The position numbers and the translations under genes were made by a program. This document shows, in pieces, positions 44,970-57,480 of a stretch of DNA of 64,000 nucleotides. The stretch's first letter is position 1, and the number at the start of each line of letters is the position of its first letter. Location: assembly GCA_005784505.1 (NCBI GenBank), contig VCAZ01000035.1, positions 3,011,001 to 3,075,000 of the forward strand. Reading direction: 5' to 3'. The notes below the pieces were generated by a model. It had not been told where the DNA came from. It ran no database searches and saw only the letters and a list, made by a program, of their open reading frames with translations. The stretch comes from Bagarius yarrelli. Taxonomy: Eukaryota; Chordata; Actinopteri; Siluriformes; Sisoridae.

Positions 44970-45315
44970 TTAATTCAATTCAATTAAATTCAGTTTTATT
45001 TGTGTAGCACCTTTTCCAATGGTCAGTGTCCCAAAGCAAATGCAAATGAAACAGAAATTAGTTTGTCCCTGACGGTGGCAAGGAAAAACTCCCTGAGACG
45101 GAATAGGAAGAAACCTTGAGAGGAACCAGGCAGCAGAAATTATGTAGTTACACTGTGTGTGTAAGCAACTTAAATCAATCTTAAGTCCTTGAAGAACAAC
45201 TGGAACGTCTTTATGGCAGAATGGTAAGGTCCTCGGTCAACCTGGTGATGTGAAGGGTCCGACTGGTCCGAAATGGAGATGGGGTCTGGATCACTGGCAG
45301 CTCAGTTATGGCACA
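44970..45315 (-). repeat. Dispersed repeat (AAACTCCCTGAGACGG family), minus copy
   Basis: Starts TTCAATTCAATTAAATTC, then GGTGGCAAGGAAAAACTCCC and GAAACCTTGAGAGGAACCAG. This is the reverse complement of the 5998 repeat and about 80 percent like 50868-51275. Confidence 0.65.

Positions 45316-45318
<3 letters not shown>

Positions 45319-45351
<33 letters not shown>
45319..45351. repeat. (GA)n microsatellite
   Basis: GA run at the end of the 44970 repeat, with degenerate GAGAGA up to 45372. Confidence 0.92.
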
Positions 45352-45353
<2 letters not shown>

Positions 45354-46017
45354 AGAGTGAGAGATAGAGAGATCTTGTTAAAGATCTTTACATGCTTAAT
45401 ATCAAGCAGTTTGTTCGTATTATATTGTTCATATGCCAAGATCGAGGACCATTTAGGTGTTGATAGAAATCTTGTCGATAGCTTTGTCTACAGCCAAATT
45501 TGCTCATACATCTGATTTCTGGCGCATTCTTAACTACTTCAAAGATTTGATCCTTTTTTAATGACCCTCGTCATGCTGATATTTTTTTTATGATTATGGA
45601 TTTTAACATCCAATTGCTGACTTGTGCAAGTCAACAGTCTGCCTCATTTGTGTTGAAAGCTCTGTTTTTCATCATGGTGATGAATGACATTTAATTCACA
45701 GCCTTATAGGTGGTCAAAGGCAATGCCCGTATCAGGAGACTAGGCAAAGTTTGAGTATGGGGGGTGTTGGGGAAGGGGGGGGGTTTGTTAAAGAAATAAC
45801 AACAATTTTTATTTTAATTCACTTAATTTTAGTGTAACTGATTTCTCCATGTCAGGATTGTGACGTCTCTGGTGTTTATTTCAGGAAAACCAGTGGTGAA
45901 ATGCCAACGCATTGGGATGGGCCCACACAATCATACTAAATAGGTAGAACCTATTTGGGAATTTGTATTGTAATCAACAAGGACTGAAAGAGTTAATTCA
46001 TCTTCTATACCTGCTCA

Positions 46018-46465
46018 TTTTCCAATTCGCGGTCACGGGGATTTGCTGGAGTCTATCCCAGCTGTCCCTGAAAGGGCAAAAGGCAGGAAGGGTACACTAG
46101 TGGAAAAGAGGTGGCTCATGGTTAAGGTGTTGGACTGCCAACCCGAAAATTGTGGGTTCTATTTCCAGCTCCACCAAGCCACCACTGAGCAACCTCTAAT
46201 TGATAAATGAGATAAATGTAAGTTGCCCTGGATAAGGACGTCTGCCAAATGCTATAAAAGTACACCCTGGACAGGTTGCCAGGCCATCACAGGGCACCAC
46301 ACACTCAATGCAAAACTCAAAACTCAAAGCCAATCAATCCTAACATGCATGTTTTTTGGGTTAGAACCCAGAGTAAACCCATGCAAGCACAGGAAAAGGC
46401 ACAGAAACACAGAAAGGCCCCCTGCCTGGGAATCGAACCCGGGCCTTTTAAGCCACTGAAAGAGT
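46018..46465 (-). mobile_element. V-SINE-like element, minus strand, interrupted by a SINE
   Basis: GGTCACGGGGATTTGCTGG and AAAGGGCAAAAGGCAGGAAG at the left, then after the insert CACCCTGGACAGGTTGCC, ACATGCATGTTTTTTGGG and GGGAATCGAACCCGGGCC. The head of the tRNA region is lost at the right end. Confidence 0.75.
46098..46259 (+). mobile_element. SINE family A inserted inside the 46018 V-SINE
   Basis: GTGGCTCATGGTTAAGGTGT at the head and GGATAAGGACGTCTGCCAAA at the tail. It is flanked by GTACAC at 46092-46097 and 46260-46265, joining cleanly to rebuild the host V-SINE. Confidence 0.85.
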
Positions 46466-46469
46466 TAAG

Positions 46470-47270
46470 TTTATTACTTCTTCTTGTTGGAAAGCCAATG
46501 TGACTATATTAGTGTGATAGGAATAAGGGCAGAATGTACATTTAGAAAATATCCTTTAGTCCATGTCAGGATATCGCAAGCAACATTACTGTATTCAATA
46601 AAGAAACTAAACAGAACTTCTAGTAACATTAATTAAGCCAAGTAGCTTTTTAATACAGGCAAGCAATCAAATTCATGAGGTAATTAACAGCCTTAATAAC
46701 TACAGGGAATTTTTTTTCCAGTTTAGTCAGAATCTTCTATCGTATTAGTTGTTCTTTCTGCTTCGTTTCCCAGAAACAGATTAATAAATACAATGCAAAT
46801 TATTTTTAATGCGACTTTATACACACGGACGGTTATTATTATACCTGGGCACCCTGCCAAAGTCTCATCTGTGTGTGGGAAACACTGCACTTTGAAATTA
46901 TAGGATAATAAGGCAGTTAATACCAAAACAATCTTACAGGTGTTCTTTCATTTGCTTTAAAGGGGAAAACGATAGAACAGCTTTGAGAATGTAATGAATT
47001 TGAGGTATTTTAATCCCTTCTTACTTGAAGAACTTTTTTCAGTCGATGGTTTTACCTCTGCGTTTCTTCAAATTCTTATCGTTTCTTTTGCTCTCTCTAT
47101 CTCTCTCTCTGTTATTCTTTAGGAACAGAACTTTTTTTTTTTTTTACCATTTTTTATCACTCCGTATGGGCAGGAATTGAATTAAATACATTTTAATGGA
47201 ATATTTATGCAGAACTGAAATTCTGAACTTGTTTCAACTGAGAAAAGTCCTCAAGTGCTGGCTGGTTAAA
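46470..47270. other. AT-rich intergenic sequence
   Basis: No gene or clear repeat, apart from a short CT run at 47093-47110 and a T run near 47131. Confidence 0.35.
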
Positions 47271-47279
47271 TCATCATTG

Positions 47280-47580
47280 TAACGAAGCCACTGAGGCGCG
47301 AGGTTTTGAGAACCCAAGGTGCAGTTTATTTACAATTTATTTCATTTTATTTAGTAACAAAACCAATAAACAAGAACTATACTTGACTTGACCCGACTTA
47401 ACTTTGACATAAACATAGACACACTCACCACAGCGATACACTTACAATAACCCACAAAGACACAAGGCGACAAAGGGGTATGTAAACACAAGACGAACCA
47501 ATGGAAACACAAAACATGGACAAGGGGATCACGTGACAGAAGCACATGGGGCACAAATATCACATGACACAGAACAAACA
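47280..47580. repeat. Dispersed fish repeat flanking the ACATGAAAC array
   Basis: GGTGCAGTTTATTTACAA, CAAGGCGACAAAGGGGTATG and CACATGGGGCACAAATATCA are phrases I recall from a widespread teleost transposon of unassigned class. Confidence 0.4.
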
Positions 47581-47995
47581 TGAACTTAAAACATGACATA
47601 ATAAACATGAACATGAAACAAGCATGAAACATAAACATGGAACAAGCATTAAACAAACATAAAACAAACAAACATTAAACATAAACTTGAAACATAAACA
47701 TAAAACAAACATGAAACAAAACAAAACAATCGTGAAACAAACATGAAACTAACATTAAACATAACTTGAAACATAAACATAAAACAAACATAAAATATAA
47801 GCACGAAACAAACATAAATATAAAACAAACATGAAACATAAACATGAAACCTAAACATGTAAGAAACACAAAACAAACATGAAACATAAACATGAAACAA
47901 ACATAAACATAAAAAACATAAAACACAAAATGAAACATAAACATTAAACATAAACGTTAAAAAATAAACAAAGCATGAGCAAAACAAGAAACGTG
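47580..47995. repeat. Minisatellite of AACATGAAACATAAAC-type units
   Basis: Units of 10-20 bp built from ACATAAAACAAACATGAA and ACATGAAACATAAACAT, about 25 imperfect copies. The minus-strand frames rich in MFMFHVCF are translations of the repeat, not proteins. Confidence 0.88.
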
Positions 47996-48399
47996 AAATA
48001 ATAATTGATGATCTGGCTGGGAGTTTTCTATGTGATGGGCTTGCACTTTAAAATAAAGGCAGCTTGGGAAATAAGTGAAAAGTTTTAGATCAGCATATAT
48101 GTTACTATTGTTGTCATCGATTGGGGATCGTAAGCAAAGCCATGCTCGATGCCAATCTGTCCTTTACGAACTCTGACCCAATTTGGTCTCCTAAAAACGT
48201 TCCGCCTGCAAAGGCCACGGCTCCCTGTACTGCACACAAGACGTGCTTTCATTATAGTGGCGATGGTTTGAGGATATGCAGATCGGGATAAAGCCTTTCA
48301 TAAGAGAAGAAAAAGGAAAAATGATGCTAATGAAACAAATGGGCAAAGCAAACAGAGAGAAGAAAGAGAAATAATCTCATAGAAAACTGGAGCCCCTCG

Positions 48400-48870
48400 C
48401 TGAGTTTGCAGGGAAGAGCTGGGGCTGCTGTGTTTCCCGCTCACTTGCTCCATTAGCATGACTCCCCCCAACCACCCTTCATGCATACCTCACACAGTTG
48501 CCATCGTTAGCAGCGAGTGCGGCCTGTCAGGCGCTTTAGTGTTGGGCTGGGCTGTGCCGGGCTAGGCTGGCCCCCATTGTACAGAGTATGGATGGAGGAG
48601 GTGTGTGTGTGTATGTGTGTGGGTAGAGGGGGGAGCGGGCAATGCCGGCAGGGCCTTGCAGCTGTCGCGAGGGTCGAGGCTCGGACGCCTGTGATCAGCC
48701 AGCCGTGAAATCTGCCCTGAACAGCTCGGCATTCAGAGCCTGACCCTCTCACATACACTCCCAAACACACGAGCACTTGCTCCAACACTCGGCTCTCTTT
48801 GGCGCTAAATCTTCCCCAGGCTTGTGGAGCTCGTCTGGCGCCAGCCATTCGTTGCGCCCTGCCTGTCGAT
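48400..48870. promoter_or_regulatory. Candidate regulatory patch, GC-rich
   Basis: The highest GC stretch of the intergenic part, with a GT-rich run at 48600-48620 and CATCGTTAGCAGCGAG at 48503-48518, a phrase echoed at 53605 (CATTGTTAGCAGCTTG). No gene-like frame with a domain is seen. Confidence 0.25.
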
Positions 48871-48879
48871 AACCCTTGC

Positions 48880-50450
48880 TTTGCCTAACAACCCCCCTGA
48901 CTTCATTTCTGCCATGTCTCACACAGACAAATTTCCTTTCCAAAATATTCACTTTTAGCAAACTTTTGCAAGATTTAGTGTACCTTAATATACCTGTTCC
49001 AACATTCCTGATTCAGACAATTATGCAGTTTAATAGGTCATTTCTGTGTCCATATTGGTTTTCTCCCGGACCTCAGTCGCAACAAAGTTCCCTTTCTTAA
49101 AAAAAAATTTCTGCCAACATGATGCATTCGAAGAAACCAATTATCAGGAATTTACTGTAAACTCGCAGGCAAATAACTTATTTACACAAAGCAGTAGTGT
49201 CATGAAAAGATGGTAGTGATAAACTTCCAAGGCTTTTTCCAGTTGGAGAGAAATCCCACCATGAGAGCATTTTTTTTTCACAGACTTGTAGTCCTGGGAT
49301 AAAATTTTACTACTACAGTTTTTTTTTAGCTGAACCTAAATTCTAAAATTCTATTTTAAGTAATACCTTGGATTTGGTTAGTGTTTGCTTTTCAATGGAC
49401 TAATTGTAAAATGTAGGATCTCCAGACTTTTGAATCTTTGAACAGAGCAGTTCTCATGCAACTTCCTGGTTAACTGAGCTGGGCATTAGTGTTCTACCAA
49501 CCTTGTAATTTGGTCAATTCTTTTACTTTTAAAACATGCTTACAGAGAAACCGGCATTTAGCAGCTTTATTGACTTTATTGGCCAAATGACAGTGTAAAA
49601 TTTCAAATTTCATTTTCCTTCTTTTCCTTAATATACAGTATTTACATTAATTAATTGGTGTCTATTATGTGGAAAGCTTTGTCCACTATTTATATAAATT
49701 CATGGAACCTTTTGAGGTTGATACCATATCAAAGATGTCTGCCATTGAAGCCTTGACATGCACACTTAAGCAATTGGCTTTTCTACGGTAAGAGTAATAA
49801 GGCATGAACCTTGGCATGAAGCAGTGGCAACAATTCATTTGAAGACCAGCTAACTTGTGAAGGCTTACAATGTGGGTTAAATGGGAATAGAAGAGGCACA
49901 TCCCTTCATGCCCATTTTATCAACAGGGGCCCAGGCTCAAAGGGAGGTGGGGTCAGCCCACCCACACTGCACAGTCTGCCCACATCCTGGGTCCTCTGTC
50001 CTCATCATTTGGCACTCAGCTTGGCTTGGATGAAGACCAAAATGGCTGTTGCCTCTAGTGCAGTGGCCCTTTACCGGCAGTTGTTTCTAAAAGGATCTGT
50101 ATTATTCTTATTCTGTATCATATTCAAGTCTTATAATTATCAATGTTTCTGTTTGTCCATTTTTGGTCATTTAAGATGCAGTGAGATGGTGTTCAAAGCT
50201 GTTTCATTTTATTGCAAAAACCTTCAGGTTGGCGGCGACATTTTGGTGTGTCATGTATGGTGAGGAATTTGTCAAATAAAGTTAACAAGCCATTGCAGTC
50301 AGAAGTGAAAATCCGATAATATAATTTAAAACTTTATATTTGACCCACTACAATTGAATATAGATCATGTTTAAGGCTAATTAAATGTATATTTCTTTAT
50401 TTGTCACATAAACGCTACAGCACAGTAAAATTTGTTTCTTTGCATATTAC
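48880..50450. other. Intergenic sequence, no gene recognised
   Basis: Mixed composition. Small patch at 49560-49620 (CTTTATTGACTTTATTGGCC) resembles a dispersed repeat. Nothing else is supportable. Confidence 0.35.
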
Positions 50451-50459
50451 AGCTTAGAA

Positions 50460-50600
50460 ATGTGGGCTCAAAAAGCAGGGTCAGCTTTGATACAGCGCCC
50501 CTGGAGCAGGAAGTGGTTAAGGGTCTTGCTTAAGGACCGAATAGTGGTAGAATAGCAGCGGTGGGGTTTAAACCAAGGTCTTCCTTGGACTTCCAGTCAA
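50460..50600 (-). mobile_element. tRNA-derived SINE, family B, minus strand
   Basis: AGGGTCAGCTTTGATACAGC, GCCCCTGGAGCAGGAAGTGG and GGTGGGGTTTAAACCAAGG, the inverse order of the 5575 and 18035 copies. Confidence 0.65.
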
Positions 50601-50867
50601 CAACTTAGCTCCTTAATAATTTGAGTTTAAAAGAAACAAACAGCAATAGAACATGCTGTTATAGAAAACTTATCAATGATTAATGAATAAACTTACCACT
50701 TCAAGTGGACTACAGCCTGATTTACACTGTTTTATTGCTTTTATATCAAATTAATTCACCAATGACAAAATATTTATTTCTTAATTAAGCATGACATCAT
50801 CTTTTATGTTCGCTGACCAGATCGCTGACCAAATTACTCAGTTTAGACTTTTCTCTATCTCTTGAAG

Positions 50868-51275
50868 CCAATAGGACATAGCGCTTTTTACAGTGGTGAT
50901 TTTCACAAAGCAGCTTTACACAATTAAAAAAAATTATAAGATAACAATGAATCAGAAATCAGTTTGTCCCTGATGAGCAAGCCGGGGGCGACGGTGGCAA
51001 GGAAAAACTCCCTGAGACGGAACAGGAAGAAACCTTGAGAGTAACCAGACTCAACAGAGAACCCATCCTCATTTGGGTGAAAAACAGGTAGCAGAAATTA
51101 TGTAGTTACACTGTGTGTGTAAGCAACTTAAAACATAAGTCCTCAAAGAACAGCTGGAACGTCTTTATGGCAGAGTGGGACGTCCTTGGTCACACTGGTG
51201 ATGTGATCATCAACTAGAGGCGGGTCACAGGGAAAAGTCTAACAGATCCAGAGTTGAGAGCGGGTCTGGATCTAT
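50868..51275 (-). repeat. Dispersed repeat (AAACTCCCTGAGACGG family), second minus copy
   Basis: ATAGGACATAGCGCTTTTTA at the left, then GGCAAGGAAAAACTCCCTGA, CCCATCCTCATTTGGGTG and AACTGGAACG-like text shared with 45200. It is longer than the 44970 copy, which lacks the CCCATCC segment. Confidence 0.65.
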
Positions 51276-51279
51276 TATT

Positions 51280-52245
51280 TAACCAAACATCCATCAGTAA
51301 ATTGTATCTATGAAAATGATATATGTTATAGTAAGCACATCGATATACAGCAAGTCTGTCATCTGCTTTACAGTTGGAAGTACCGTCAAAGCTTTTGCTA
51401 TAAAAAACATTATTTATAAATCACAAATGATGTTATGACAAAAAAGTCTAGTGGAAAGACTTTTTCCCAAAGGTATGGATGTTTGTATAGAAGTAGGAGC
51501 GAGATTTAATATGAAAAAGAAAGTTTAAAACACATATAGATGTGGTGGTTTATTGTCCCAAGAATAAGAAGGAAAGTTCAAAACTTTATTTTTGTCTTTG
51601 AAGACAACTAATTAAATCATTGGATCCAACAGTGGTTCTCCACCAGAAAAGTTGACAGCCGACAGAGGGCTTGAATGCACAGTTCTTTAACACTGTTTAT
51701 TTACCATCAATGTTACCCTCTGCTAACACTGCACAGACCGCTTCCTGCCCTGTGGCTGTACGGAGTCCTGTTTCTGACCCTTTAGTGCCCTAACCTGTTC
51801 CTCCACCCGGCAGCTTGTAGCTTTTGGCCTCTCTGGTTGCCATTACCAAGAGTTTGTTGAGAAACTCTGCATTCATTTGCCCCACCTCAAGTTTCTTAGA
51901 GGTCAACTGGGGTCAAACAGAATGTCAGAACTTGAGCTATTTCCCAGATCTGCACAATGATAGCTTGGAACCTGATGGGGGTTGTTTTAGGAGTGTTTGT
52001 TGTCATGCGTTTCCAGACGAAAGCACATGTACAGTTTTTAGACTAATTTGATTGAAAGGCTGTTGGAAAAATGTTTTTTTTTCTGGGTCTTGTATAGGAC
52101 ACAGCATGCCAAGCCTCTGTGCTCGTCCATCTTCTGTGGCATGTAGAAACGATGGTATCGATCAAGTTTTTTCCACACAGGATAACCCTGAGGGCTGGTG
52201 CAAAAATGGGCAGCGGGATGTTAGGAAGCTTCACTGGAAGTAAAA
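51280..52245. other. Intergenic sequence, no gene recognised
   Basis: Single-copy-looking; 51600-52020 is moderately GC-rich and non-repetitive. No domain-bearing frame. Confidence 0.35.
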
Positions 52246-52249
52246 ACAG

Positions 52250-52610
52250 AAAGGCTCCGTCCGAAATCGCATACTTTTTAAGTACATATAACATTCATGT
52301 AAATACGTATTTTTTGACGGCTAAAATAGTAGTTTCTTTATAGTAGGATTATGGGTAATATGAATAAAATTCAGACCTACTATCTTGTTGCTGGTGACAC
52401 GTGACAGTGCCGTCACAGCAGCGTCATTTTGAAGCTGAATAATGTTTAATGTTTTGGATAACTTAAACAAGTGCAATTTAACTGGATAAGCTACCTGAAG
52501 CTACTTCAAGCGTTTGCTATTGTCTCCGTTTTTTACCACACAAATTGTGTCTTCCATGGCAAAAGTAATAGGACATCCAGCAACTTTTCACGTTCATTTT
52601 GCATGGTACC
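52250..52610. repeat. Dispersed relative of the 134-bp repeat family
   Basis: GAAATCGCATACTTTTTAAG, GTAGGATTATGGGTAATATG and GACATCCAGCAACTTTTCAC parallel 7570-7790 and the flank of 9181-10100, including the ACACGTGAC stretch. Confidence 0.5.
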
Positions 52611-52615
52611 ACTTC

Positions 52616-52770
52616 AGGGAAAGTGGAAGCGCAGGGTTTAAGATGTTGGACTGCTAATTGAAAGATCAGGGTTCAATTCCCGGCACCACCAAGTTGCCAC
52701 CATAGGGCCCCTGAGCAAGATAATCGTGAGTCTGGATAAGGGCGTCTGTCAAATGCCATAAATGTAATGA
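52616..52770 (+). mobile_element. tRNA-derived SINE, family A
   Basis: GGGAAAGTGGAAGCGCAGGG, GGGTTCAATTCCCGGCACCA and GGATAAGGGCGTCTGTCAAA, with the GGCCCTTAA middle lost. Confidence 0.8.
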
Positions 52771-53129
52771 TTTGAACATACTACTAGCCTCACTAGTATG
52801 AAAGTATGTGATTTCTGATGGAACAAACACAAGTCTCACAAGTGTACCTTTAAGAGGTTCACAGTCCAGAGTAGGTCCAATGTGACTTGAAGGATTTTCT
52901 CTCACAGTTCCTTATTAGACCAAAGGTGAAGGCTATTGTGTTTTTATCAAAAAAGTCACCCTTTAAATGATAAAATCAAACACACGACCTTTACTTTGGG
53001 ATAAGGCTGCTGCTTAAGAGCAGGGGGTAAATACCGGGTGAGCTTTTCCACACATTTTACAACACCTTAGAGCACATTCATCAGAACTTCATCAATCCTG
53101 TTATTTTCTGCATCTAAATGCAAGTCCGT

Positions 53130-53780
53130 AGCGGCATTCCCAAACTGTTGGAATTCTTTATTTGTCCTCGACCCAGACGCCGAAAGCTCTTCAAACAGGA
53201 TACGGAGGTAGATGGCAAAGGAGATTTGAAGTGATAGCCCATTTTAGAGAGGAGAAAGGCCCTAATTGTCTCCGCTCCCCACAGCTCCCTCCCTAAGACA
53301 GCCTCGCATGCCACAGGAGAAAGAAAAGCAGAAAAAAAGCGGCTGCGAGTAATAGAGAGTGAGAGAAGAAAAAAAAAAACAAGCAAGAGAGAGAGAAAGA
53401 GCTGGAGAGGACAGTTTCGCTGTGCAGCTGCTCCTGTGGATGTTTTTTGGATTACATCAGTGCCTTGCCAAAGAAAGGAATAGAGGACAGATAGACAAGG
53501 GATCAGAGGGAGAAGGGAGCGGGGCACACTCCACAAATCAGGACTCTTAGTTTGGGAGGGGGCCCCGGCTCGGTTCTTGGAGTTCTCTCGGACAGAGCTG
53601 TCATTGTTAGCAGCTTGAAGTGGGTAAAGCCAGGGCTGAATAGTGCAGCAGGCCCCCCTGATCACCACAACACCCCCCTATCTACATCCTGACAACACAG
53701 CAACAGCAACTCAACCTTGCCCCGTCAGCTGCCCACGCCTGAACCCCGCGCTTCGGCCCCGCGCCTGAGCTTGGCATACA
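53130..53780. promoter_or_regulatory. Candidate regulatory patch, non-repetitive and GC-richer
   Basis: Contains a purine-rich stretch at 53320-53400, CATTGTTAGCAGCTTG at 53603-53618 (SOX-like core) and a C-rich stretch at 53640-53770. A 184-codon minus-strand frame spans 53114-53668 but has no domain, no splice context and biased Ser/Leu composition; it is not called as a gene. Confidence 0.25.
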
Positions 53781-53899
53781 GCTGAGATTACATTGCTCCG
53801 GGCACACACTCCTGCTTCGGCTTTGGAATTAATACTTACACATCTCTGTTTGGCCAGCAGGCACAGGGCATTGAGGCTGTCAAACAGAACCAAAGAAAA

Positions 53900-55290
53900 G
53901 GGACACCTAGTTAAATACAGAGACGTTTAAAAGGACTTCATTAGGTTTTTTTTGTTGTTTCAGAATGTTTTCTGGTGTTCTGGTGGTGGTTTTGGTTTTA
54001 TTACTACTGTTTCGCAGAGTTTTATGGAATCTCATCTGTCTTTTTATTGGTGACAAACTTCTCAAGAAAAAAAAGCCAAAAGCCAGAAGACAGAGGCGGC
54101 TATCAGAATAGTCATCACCATGATTCTTCTTTTATTTTTAATAAAAGTGATTCCTTTTTTTTTTTTGTTTTGAATAGATGTCCAGTAATAGTTAAATAAA
54201 TGTTCCTGGACATCATTTGCATTTATTTCATGTAAAATGTAATTTCCATGTGCCCAATTAAAAAATTTTAATAATAAAAATTAAATTTTCATTTTAATAG
54301 TAAAAGTAAAAAGTGTTTTAAATTGACGCTCTTTATATCTTTTGCATGGAAACGGGGGTCAAATTTGGATCTACAACACATTTAGAAAGAATTTTCAAAA
54401 TAAAAGTCACTGAGTACAGTTCTTTTTTTTTCTTTTAATTGTATTTTTAATTTTTCTAAAAGAAATTCCTTAATAGTATTTGGCTAAAATTAGATTTTTC
54501 AAAATGTAATTTCTTTTTTTAAAATACTACTACTACTACTACTAATAATAATAGTCATCATTCTATTTTGACTATTATTTTGACTATTTTGACAATTTGT
54601 GATGCTGGGTGACAAAATAATTTGTACACCCCCGATCAAAACAAAAGATAATGTCCAAAATGGCTTCCCGCATTTACTCTAGAAATATTTAAGTGATTAG
54701 CTTAATGTTCTAATTAAATAATTTTAGTTAACTAGCATTAACAAACTCTGCTAGGTGACGATTTGTTATTTGGGTATCTTATTAGTTAATAATTAGTATT
54801 AAAAAATGCTCAACATAATAGTATAATAGAAAAAGGCTGGCTCAAACAGCTTATAGCTCTACGTTGTTGACTAATCCTCGGCACCGCCAAGCTACCACTG
54901 CTATCAATTTTACTGTGCTGTAATGTCTGTGTGACAAATAAAGGCTTCACCTCTAATACATTTTCATTAAAAAAAATGATTCTAATCACCATTTATACTC
55001 TGGTCAATTTTTAAGCACCAATTAAATAAGAATAAACTACATTTGATATGTATTATTGTTAGTAATATTTCATATTTTAATGAAATAAAAGAAAAATACA
55101 AAACATCTGTCATTGTTGTCATGCTGATAAAAACACCGATTCATTCATTTGAAGTAAGTTACAGTAAATTTGAGCACTTTAACACAGTCAGATGTTGAAA
55201 TATACTGTGTATTGTATAGTTTACTGTATATGTTACTATACACTTCTATATGTTCCTATATAAAGTAACTTTATATAGTAGTTACTAATG
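53900..55290. other. AT-rich intergenic sequence
   Basis: Homopolymer and ACT trinucleotide runs (54528-54545) only. An ATTTGCAT octamer at 54217-54224 is probably chance. Confidence 0.35.
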
Positions 55291-55295
55291 GAAAA

Positions 55296-55412
55296 TATAC
55301 ATTTACAGCATTTGCTCACGGGCCCAACAGTGGTGGCTTGGAGGTGCTGTGATTCGAACCCTGGTCTTTCTGGTAGCAGTCCAATACTTTAACCACTAAG
55401 CCACCACTTCCC
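55296..55412 (-). mobile_element. SINE family A, minus strand, partial
   Basis: TACATTTACAGCATTTGCTC, then GGCCCAACAGTGGTGGCTTG, TTCGAACCCTGGTCTTTC and AACCACTAAGCCACCACTTC. The GCGACTTAC tail segment is deleted. Confidence 0.75.
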
Positions 55413-55832
55413 ACTTACAACTCTAATCACCATTTCTGGATTTCAGCTTGACAGGACACATAAATACAAATCGTATTAAATTCTTTTTATTAAAAAATTG
55501 TTTAAAAAAAGAGCCTTGGTTAAAGCCTTTATCTTGTAACAAGATGCCAGCCCAACGTAATGTACTACCAAAACTATACTGGAGCAAGAGGCAAAACCAT
55601 GAATTTGTTAGAACATCCCAAAATTCAGACCTTGATCTAATTGGGCTTCTATGACAAAACCTGACAAGATAATTTAAAGTTAAATCGTTATAAAATGAAG
55701 AATTGGTGAGGTAAAGTTGCTGTAGTGATAACAGGAAGTAGATAATTGTAAGTTACTACAGTGTTTTGTATAAGTATTCACCCACCCTGAACATTACTTC
55801 AATGGTTTAACTTGTTTTTTGTCTGTTTTATA

Positions 55833-55950
55833 CAACTGAGGGTTTAAGGGTCTTGCTTAGGGGCCCAACAGTGGTAACTTGGTGGTGCTGGGTCCCGAGC
55901 CCACAATCTTCGGGTTGGTAGTCCAACACCTTAACCATGATCCACTACTG
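55833..55950 (-). mobile_element. SINE family A, minus strand, partial
   Basis: ACAACTGAGGGTTTAAGGGT, GGGGCCCAACAGTGGTAACT and CAACACCTTAACCATGATCC. The LINE-like tail is absent. Confidence 0.7.
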
Positions 55951-55959
55951 TGTACTGTG

Positions 55960-57480
55960 TATAATCGTTTATGTGATACAGAAAAAGAAAGTTTCCCAGT
56001 CCTTGTTAATACCCCTATCACAGAAGAACATCTAAATAGATATCAATTTTTTAATAAAATGTGACTCTTTATATCTGATTATAACATATTATGCATATTA
56101 AAAGGTATTTATGAAACTGAAACTTTATTAAACATTTCTTGCCTCTTTTATTGGGCTGATGTGCAAATGAACTCAAAGTAAAACTGTTATTATTGTATAG
56201 GAAACGGAGACAATATTGTTGTCAGCAGTTATACAGTCGTTTCGGTTACATTCGAATGGACTGTTGGTTCTGTCATGGGAAAAATCTGTGGAATCCTCTG
56301 TTGCTTTGCGTCTGACTGGACGCACTGATTGATTGATGTTGAATGCATGGTCTAGTGGCCTCCAAATGTAAAGACAGATCTCAGACAACCCAGTTTTTAA
56401 AGACTGAGCCACCAATTATGGAAAATAACTAAAATTTCTGTTTATTGATGATCATTTCCTGGTTTAATTATTTTAGTAATCATGACACAAAATGAAACAA
56501 TACATTTAGAAGGGAATGTGAATGTTAAGAACTCTCATTCACATGACTTTCTGGGGGCATTTAAATCTTATTTGAGCTTAAGAATAGGACCCATTGTGAG
56601 ACTGTTTTTTTTTGGTGTTTTTTTTTTGGTGTTTTTATTTTTATATGTTACGTTGCTTCTCAACTGGCTAACAATGCAGCGCGCTGGTCAGTCGTAAGGT
56701 TCCCAGCATTGTGACATGCTTAGTGTTACCGCAACCCACCCACAGATCCATTGCTGCCAGGATTTACTGTGCTTTTATTGCTTTATTGGACCCCCAAAGT
56801 CAAGGACCTGTTCTGGTAAATGTCCTGTTTTTTTCTAACACAAAAGTGTCACGTGTTGTTATCAGGTGATCTGTTAGCTTATCATGCCAGAGATAGACAG
56901 GCTTTTGCTTTTGCTTTAGAATAATCAGTGCACATACTAGCTTTAATCTGGCACACGAACATGTATATGTCCAAGCTTTGTCATTGCTCTGTGGGTGTAC
57001 ATATGACTTCGGCTTAACCTCTGTTCCTGACCTGTCCGGGTGCCACATCAGAGCGTGGTGTTGATGCTGCAGGGATAGAATAGAGTTTCAAAAGGGCAAG
57101 AAATGAAAGACACAATTACTACATAATTTTTTTATGTATGTGTCTGTATATAAAAGTTGGGGTTTGGGTTAGGCAATAAAACGACATACACTATAATCAT
57201 TTGTTCACAAACTATTATATATATATATATATGTATAAAAGATGGGGTTTGGGTTATGCAGAAAAAGAAATGTACTTTGGGCCTACAACATACACTAAAT
57301 ACTAATACCATTTCTATTAAAAAAAAATAATATTATGGCTAAAAGTTGGTGATCACCCACATTTCAGATACATCATTAGGCTTTTACCCAGAACAATGTA
57401 CAAAATGTGCTTTAAGTCATTGGATCCCAAACCAAAATCCACCATAAACTGAATACTTTCAAAAAAGAATTTTTTCCTTT
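55960..57480. other. AT-rich intergenic sequence
   Basis: No gene recognised; a short (AT)n run at 57215-57231. Phrase GATGGGGTTTGGGTTATGCA (57241) repeats GTTGGGGTTTGGGTTAGGCA (57157), a local 80-bp duplication. Confidence 0.4.

Noticed and set aside
47500..47580. Cluster of CACGTGAC/CACATGAC words as TFEB sites
   Set aside because: They belong to a dispersed repeat and the adjoining minisatellite; no gene nearby makes regulation plausible.
47649..47987. Met/Phe/Cys-rich minus-strand frames
   Set aside because: Translation of the ACATGAAAC minisatellite, with no domain or start context.
53114..53668. 184-codon minus-strand ORF
   Set aside because: The longest non-repeat frame beyond TPCN2, but no recognisable domain, no splice signals and no conservation evidence available; likely chance in a GC-richer patch.
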